From: Thiovibrio frasassiensis
GTDB taxonomy: Bacteria > Desulfobacterota > Desulfobulbia > Desulfobulbales > Desulfurivibrionaceae
Direction: 5' to 3'
NCBI RefSeq assembly: GCF_029607905.1
Contig: NZ_JAPHEH010000001.1
Coordinates: 1,083,530 to 1,147,529 of the forward strand
DNA length: 64,000 bases
In this document: positions 60,358 to 64,000 of the stretch, piece by piece
Layout of the letters: the number at the start of each line of letters is the position of its first letter
Numbering within the stretch: the first letter of the stretch is position 1
Program-made: the position numbers and the translations under genes
The notes under the pieces: generated by a model
Told to the model about the DNA's origin: nothing
Seen by the model: only the letters and a program-made list of their open reading frames with translations
Databases searched by the model: none

Positions 60358-60555
60358 TCATTCTCCGTTTTGCCCGTTTGTCTGGTTGATCCAGACCTCA
60401 AGGTCGTCCAAGTGTAGCCGGATCGCACGGCCAATGCGGACGACCCGAACAGGTGGCATAGGCCTGCGGCCAGCTAGAGCGCCACGCCACCACTGTTGAG
60501 ACATTCCGGTCATGGCTGCCGCATCTTTGACTGATATAAGTTTCGCTTGTGGCAT
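60358..60555 (-). CDS. AlpA/excisionase-like DNA-binding protein
   Basis: 65 residues from the ATG at 60555 (CAGGAG upstream). Short winged HTH: LISVKDAAAMTGMSQQWWRGAL, then VRVVRIGRAIRLHLDDLEVWI, the pattern of AlpA-like and Xis-like proteins that control excision. It is the first gene of the long leftward operon and faces the CI-like repressor gene. Confidence 0.8.
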   Translation of the reverse strand: MPQAKLISVKDAAAMTGMSQQWWRGALAGRRPMPPVRVVRIGRAIRLHLDDLEVWINQTNGQNGE

Positions 60556-60667
60556 TAGCACACTCCTGTATAATGAGAACATAAGATATGTATCCTGGTA
60601 AGATAATATATACATTGATAATAATATGCAATGATAAAATTACTATATTTTCTAGTGGGGATAAATC
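60556..60667. promoter_or_regulatory. divergent control region between the AlpA-like and CI-like genes
   Basis: 112 bp, strongly AT-rich, between divergent starts. It contains CATTGATA and CAATGATA boxes around 60614-60634 and TATA-like segments on both strands (for example TATAAT at 60569-60574 on the plus strand). It is a probable lysogeny-style switch with overlapping promoters and repressor sites; exact operators are not resolved. Confidence 0.55.
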
Positions 60668-61102
60668 GTGGATGCTGACAATATTCTCGACAGAATGATC
60701 GGGGCAATCGGCGGAAAAACTCAAGGAGACTTGGGCAAGATATTAGGGATTTCGCAGACGAGCATCTCTTTGGCAAAAAGGAAGGGCAAGGTTCCTCCTG
60801 AGTGGTTTCTGAAGCTTAGCACGGAAAAGAGGCTTAACCCCAACTGGCTTCTTACAGGGCAGGGGCTAATGCATATTCCAGAGCGGATAACAGTTGATGC
60901 CGATTTACTAAAAGACGTGATTATGGCTGTGGAGAGCTTTCTGGAACTGGCAAAGAATCATAATTTGGGGATGACCCAAGAAATAAAAGTGAAATGGATA
61001 GTGGCTTTTTATGAAGATTTTTTAGAAGAAAAAAATGCGGGCATTCAGCGGGAGAATATTGAAGAAGAAATCCATCATAAAATGGGGAGGATTTTGATAT
61101 GA
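60668..61102 (+). CDS. CI-like repressor (HTH domain protein)
   Basis: 144 residues from a GTG at 60668 (GGGGA upstream). The N-terminal domain is the bacteriophage CI-type helix-turn-helix (IGGKTQGDLGKILGISQTSISLAKRKG, then PPEWFLKLSTEKRLNPNWLLTGQG). The rest (about 75-144) is helical and acidic and lacks the Ser-Lys LexA-type peptidase, so induction by RecA cleavage is unlikely. It probably keeps the leftward operon silent while integrated. Confidence 0.85.
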   Translation: MDADNILDRMIGAIGGKTQGDLGKILGISQTSISLAKRKGKVPPEWFLKLSTEKRLNPNWLLTGQGLMHIPERITVDADLLKDVIMAVESFLELAKNHNLGMTQEIKVKWIVAFYEDFLEEKNAGIQRENIEEEIHHKMGRILI

Positions 61103-61416
61103 GCAGATTGAGCGAGATTGAATTAAACAAAGAAAAATATCAGTTTCATTTAGACCCCATGCTTCCTAAGACAGTCACATATTGTATTATTGCTTTATGG
61201 ATACTGGTAATTGGTCAATGGATTTGGTTTTTTTGGGGGAAAAAAACACCATTTGATGTTTGGTTATTTGGTGTTTATATCTTCATTACTTTTCTCGTTG
61301 CGGGGTTGACATTGCTCCACTGGTACCGCCTCAAACATAACTATAATTTTACCAAGAACATTGCCAAAAGAGATTTTAGAAAGGCGCTTGCAAAGAAGAC
61401 AATCGGAAAAGGTTAG
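61099..61416 (+). CDS. two-helix membrane protein downstream of the repressor
   Basis: 105 residues; the ATG overlaps the repressor stop (ATGA), so expression is coupled. Two hydrophobic helices (about 28-47 and 55-76) and a basic C-terminus (NIAKRDFRKALAKKTIG). AT-rich. It could be an antirepressor partner, a superinfection-exclusion protein or cargo; it is unrecognised. Confidence 0.65.
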   Translation: MSRLSEIELNKEKYQFHLDPMLPKTVTYCIIALWILVIGQWIWFFWGKKTPFDVWLFGVYIFITFLVAGLTLLHWYRLKHNYNFTKNIAKRDFRKALAKKTIGKG

Positions 61417-61500
61417 GCGGAGAGAGATGAAAGCTTTGGGCTCCAGGCGGGACAGTGAAAAATAGAACAAAAAAACGCATTAAAGAACTTGTGATTTCCT

Positions 61501-61520
61501 TGGGACACATTTGGGACACT
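61501..61520 (+). promoter_or_regulatory. right pair of TGGGACAC boxes, probable integrase arm sites
   Basis: TGGGACAC at 61501-61508 and 61512-61519, 11 bp apart and in the same orientation as the left pair, 82 bp inside attR. Confidence 0.6.
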
Positions 61521-61555
61521 GAGTTGCAAAAAATGAGGATTTCCGGCCTAAAACG

Positions 61556-61588
61556 AAAAAATCCGACTAGCAACTAACTTGTCGGATT
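61556..61588 (-). terminator. terminator for tRNA-Arg, supplied by the element
   Basis: On the minus strand, AATCCGAC (61588-61581) pairs with GTCGGATT (61567-61560) and is followed by TTTTT. It begins 14 bp after the tRNA 3' end and lies inside the integrated element. Confidence 0.75.
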
Positions 61589-61601
61589 CATGTTGTTTTA
61601 T

Positions 61602-61652
61602 TGGTGCGCCCGAGAGGATTCGAACCTCTGACCTACGGCTTAGAAGGCCGGT
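61602..61652 (-). repeat. attR within the intact tRNA-Arg gene
   Basis: 51 bp identical to 49888-49938, running from CCA to the base before the anticodon stem. Confidence 0.93.
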
Positions 61653-61678
61653 GCTCTATCCGGCTGAGCTACGGGCGC
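61602..61678 (-). tRNA. tRNA-Arg (anticodon UCU), CCA encoded
   Basis: 77 nt. Acceptor GCGCCCG/CGGGCGC, D-stem GCTC/GAGC, anticodon loop CTTCTAA giving UCU (reads AGA, and AGG by wobble), T-arm AGAGG-TTCGAAT-CCTCT, then ACCA. The first anticodon-stem pair is a C-U mismatch (positions 27-43); the remaining four pairs are intact. It is the target of the integrated element. Confidence 0.95.
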
Positions 61679-61690
61679 CCATGTGCGACG

Positions 61691-61719
61691 ATATTAGAAC
61701 GATCGGGCCAAGAAAGCAA
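61691..61719 (-). promoter_or_regulatory. tRNA-Arg promoter
   Basis: On the minus strand, TTGCTT (61719-61714), 17-bp spacer, TAATAT (61696-61691), with the tRNA 5' end 12 nt further on. Confidence 0.7.
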
Positions 61720-61753
61720 TACCGTTTTCGTCCCGGCCTCCTGCGTCTGGCTC

Positions 61754-64000
61754 TTACTCTTTTTTCGGAACCTCTTTCCAGACCGGGCCTTTGGCGGTAT
61801 CGAGCACTTCGATCCCCTTGTCCGCTAATTCCTGCCGTACCCCGTCTGCCTTGGGCCAATCCTTTTGTTTGCGCGCCTCTTCCCGATCTCGGATCAGTTT
61901 GTCGATTTCCGGCGCCAGGGGGCATTCTTCCAGCTTCATTATGCGAAGTACGGAATTGATCCGCCGCAGGGTTTCCAGAATATAGTCTTTTTGCTCGCGG
62001 TCCAGGAGCCCTTGGCTCAAGATCGGGTTGGTCTTTTTAACAAAATCGAACAACGCGGCAAAGGCTTTGGAAACGTTCAGGTCATCGTCCATGGCTGCAA
62101 AAAAACGGTCCTCCATGTCGGAGAGATAGGAGGCAACCTCCGGGTGGGGCAATCCCGGCGGCAGACAGAGCAGCTTGCCGATAAAGCCGTCAAGGCGGCG
62201 GAGGTTTTTGCGGGCTGCGTCCAGGCTGCGGAAGGAGAAATTGATCGGTTTCCGGTAATGGGTGCGGATCAGGAAATAGCGCATCTCCCGGCCGGTGTAC
62301 CCCTTGGCCAACACATCCCGCAGGGTGATGATATTCTGGTTGTCCGCGGACATCTTTTTGCCGTCCACCAGCAGCAGTTCGCTGTGCAGCCAGAAATTCG
62401 CCAGGGGTTTGCCGGTGAGCGCCTCGGCAATGGCATTCTCATTCTCGTGGTGCGGGAACAGCAGATCGCGGCCACTGGTGTGGATATCCATGGTTTCGCC
62501 GAGCAGATCCAGGGTCATGGCGGCGCATTCGATGTGCCAGCCGGGACGCATGTTCCCCCAGTCGGTGGAAAAGAAGATGCCGCTTTTCAGCTCGCTCAAG
62601 GTTGAACGCTTGAGCAGGGTGAAATCAACCGGATTTTCCTTTTCATAGTCGTCCAGATCAACGGTTTTACCGACTTGGATCTTGCTGAGGTCCACCCCGG
62701 AAAGCTTGCCGTACTTGGCAAATTTTGAGATGTCGAAATAGATGGAACCGTGTTTTTCGTAAGCGTACCCTTTATCGACCAGTTTCTGTGCCAGAGCGAT
62801 CATCCCCGCCACATGCTCGGAGGCTCTGGGGTACCCGGTGGCTTCCTCCACCTCCAGTGCAGCAATGTCCTCGTTGAAAGCTTGAATGTATCTCCCGGTG
62901 AACTCCTCAAGTGTCTCTTTTGCACGTTGTGCGCCCTGAATGGTATTGTCGTCCAGGTCGGTGAAGTTCATATAGAATCTGACCTGATACCCTTTAAGCG
63001 TCAGGACACGATGCACGAGATCTGCAACGATAAAGCGACGACAATGGGCCAGATGGGCCAGTTCGTGGGCGGTGGGGCCGCAGGCGTAAAAGGTCACGGT
63101 GTTCTGGACCAGGGACTTAAACACCTCTTTTTTCCTGGAGATGGTATTGAAAAAACGCAGTTCCGCCAGTTGGGATTCCTCGGTTTCTTGTTTGCTGAAA
63201 AGCTCGGTGCTCAGATACTTTTCGCCGCCATCGGGGAAGATCGCCACCAACACCCCTTCCTTCAACTGGGCGCCGCGGGTCAGGGCTGCGGACATGGCGG
63301 CCCCGGAACTCATTCCGGCAAAAATCCCTTCTTTTCTGGCGAGCAGACGGACCGAGGTAAAGGCCTCTTCGTCCGGGATGTTGATGATCTGGAAGGGAAG
63401 TTTTTTGTCGAAGATCCCGGGGGTATAGGACTCCTTCATGTTCTTGAGCCCCTGCAGCTTGTGGCCGAGAAAGGGTTCCACCGCCGTGATGCGGACCTCG
63501 GGATGGAACTCGGCAAAATACTTGCACAACCCCATGACCGTGCCGGAGGTGCCCAGGGTGGCGATGATATCCGTCACCTTGCCTTCGGTTTGTTCCCAGA
63601 TCTCTGGGCCGGTGGTCTTGTAATGGGTCAGCCAGTTCGCGGTATTGTTGAACTGGTCGGTCAGGAAATAGCGATCCGGATACTGCCGGGCCAGGGCATA
63701 GGCCTGCTCAATGGCCCCATCGGTGCCGCGTTTGCCGGGAGTCAGGAGAATCTCGGCGCCAAAGGCCTGCATGATCTTGCGGCGCTCGATACTCGCCGAT
63801 TCCGGCATGATCAGCTGGCATTTATACCCCTTGACCGCGCAGACCATGGCCAGACCGATACCGGTGTTGCCGCTGGTGGCCTCAAGGACGATCTTGTCCG
63901 GGGTCAGTTCGCCATCGGCCTCGGCGGTTTCGATCATGTTCAGGGCAACCCGGTCTTTGACCGAGCCGCCGGGGTTAAAGGCCTCAAGCTTGGCGTAAAT
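61754..64000 (-). CDS. cysteine synthase-cysteinyl-tRNA synthetase fusion (5' end outside the window)
   Basis: Over 748 residues; the frame stays open to the window edge, where the sequence still reads as CysK (KLEAFNPGGSVKDRVALN with the PLP lysine). The N-terminal part is O-acetylserine sulfhydrylase with the substrate loop TSGNTGIGLA and the PLP-phosphate loop GTSGTVMG. After a linker (ISRKKEVFKSLV) comes a class I CysRS with zinc ligands in YACGPT, GWHIECAAM and PHHENE. The signature motifs are altered: HLAH for HIGH-type and KMSAD for KMSKS. Making cysteine and loading it on tRNA in one chain suggests channelling. This is one gene, not a frame artefact. Confidence 0.92.
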   Translation of the reverse strand: MYAKLEAFNPGGSVKDRVALNMIETAEADGELTPDKIVLEATSGNTGIGLAMVCAVKGYKCQLIMPESASIERRKIMQAFGAEILLTPGKRGTDGAIEQAYALARQYPDRYFLTDQFNNTANWLTHYKTTGPEIWEQTEGKVTDIIATLGTSGTVMGLCKYFAEFHPEVRITAVEPFLGHKLQGLKNMKESYTPGIFDKKLPFQIINIPDEEAFTSVRLLARKEGIFAGMSSGAAMSAALTRGAQLKEGVLVAIFPDGGEKYLSTELFSKQETEESQLAELRFFNTISRKKEVFKSLVQNTVTFYACGPTAHELAHLAHCRRFIVADLVHRVLTLKGYQVRFYMNFTDLDDNTIQGAQRAKETLEEFTGRYIQAFNEDIAALEVEEATGYPRASEHVAGMIALAQKLVDKGYAYEKHGSIYFDISKFAKYGKLSGVDLSKIQVGKTVDLDDYEKENPVDFTLLKRSTLSELKSGIFFSTDWGNMRPGWHIECAAMTLDLLGETMDIHTSGRDLLFPHHENENAIAEALTGKPLANFWLHSELLLVDGKKMSADNQNIITLRDVLAKGYTGREMRYFLIRTHYRKPINFSFRSLDAARKNLRRLDGFIGKLLCLPPGLPHPEVASYLSDMEDRFFAAMDDDLNVSKAFAALFDFVKKTNPILSQGLLDREQKDYILETLRRINSVLRIMKLEECPLAPEIDKLIRDREEARKQKDWPKADGVRQELADKGIEVLDTAKGPVWKEVPKKE

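Larger units (their letters stand above)
49888..61652. mobile_element. 11.8-kb integrative mobilizable element in tRNA-Arg(UCU)
   Basis: Bounded by a 51-bp exact direct repeat: the 3' half of the tRNA-Arg gene at 49888-49938 and the same bases within the intact tRNA at 61602-61652. It encodes a tyrosine integrase just inside the left end, a relaxase and MobC-like protein, a T4SS fragment (trbJ-, trbK- and trbL-like), a lambda-like replication module, a CI-like repressor, and cargo. No coupling protein, VirB4 or VirB11 ATPase is present, so it is mobilizable rather than self-conjugative. Most genes are on the minus strand in one long run from 60555 to 52490. Several cargo genes are clearly more AT-rich than the host backbone. 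Confidence 0.92.

Overview
The window looks like chromosomal DNA of an anaerobic Desulfobacterota bacterium, most likely of the Desulfobulbales type. This is an inference from gene content: GC-rich protein-coding DNA, a YedF/cysteine-desulfurase selenium-sulfur cluster, several c-di-GMP proteins, an AcnB-type aconitase, a radical-SAM/ArsM-like fusion and a CysK-CysS fusion. It is not proven by any marker gene in the window.

Host backbone, 1-49.8 kb. From the left: a small membrane protein, a MerR regulator and FtsH; a non-coding intergenic repeat with inverted ends; AcnB; a PhnD-like binding protein paired with a diguanylate cyclase; divergent ilvY-ilvC with a readable operator and promoter; an envelope-stress group of four small genes (BON lipoprotein, lmo0937-like, DUF3185-like, SHOCT); and an MCP with a NIT-like sensor. 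A minus-strand operon follows (hisC-cmk-pilZ-yedF-cysteine desulfurase-rhodanese lipoprotein). Then come gatC/gatA separated by a hairpin terminator, an HD-GYP response regulator, a histone-deacetylase-family protein, 5-formyl-THF cyclo-ligase, and a 1046-aa three-domain enzyme (radical SAM, ArsM-like methyltransferase, DUF5714-like) coupled to a VTT membrane protein. Beyond it lie mutM, bioB-bioF, pcnB, an FMN-dependent dioxygenase-like enzyme, an NT5C/Nudix/GGDEF-response-regulator operon, rpsA-sppA-ihfB, a Sua5/YciO protein, a Ppx/GppA phosphatase, guaB and guaA. The backbone ends with a three-gene signalling cluster whose last product carries a CCHC zinc knuckle, and a DUF4149-like protein.

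Mobile element, 49,888-61,652. An 11.8-kb integrative mobilizable element sits in the 3' half of a tRNA-Arg(UCU) gene. A 51-bp exact direct repeat marks its ends. Inside each end is a pair of TGGGACAC boxes 11 bp apart, probably integrase arm sites. It carries a tyrosine integrase, a RelB/RelE-type toxin-antitoxin pair, small orphan genes, a VbhA-like antitoxin without a visible Fic partner, a membrane PLD-like protein, a MOBP-type relaxase with a MobC-like accessory, a 21-bp-phased iteron array, a three-gene T4SS fragment in the order trbJ-trbK-trbL, a DnaC-like helicase loader, an initiator gene with six 16-bp iterons inside its reading frame (the layout of phage lambda O and its origin), two small HTH proteins and a divergent CI-like repressor. 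No coupling protein or T4SS ATPase is visible, so transfer would need a helper.

Right flank, 61.6-64 kb. The intact tRNA-Arg has its own promoter and a terminator lying inside the element. It is followed by a cysteine synthase-cysteinyl-tRNA synthetase fusion that runs off the window.

The best candidates for undescribed biology are the radical SAM/ArsM/DUF5714 fusion, the trbJKL-only mobilizable element with its duplicated C-terminal tail, the lambda-like replication module in that element, the zinc-knuckle signalling protein and the CysK-CysS fusion.
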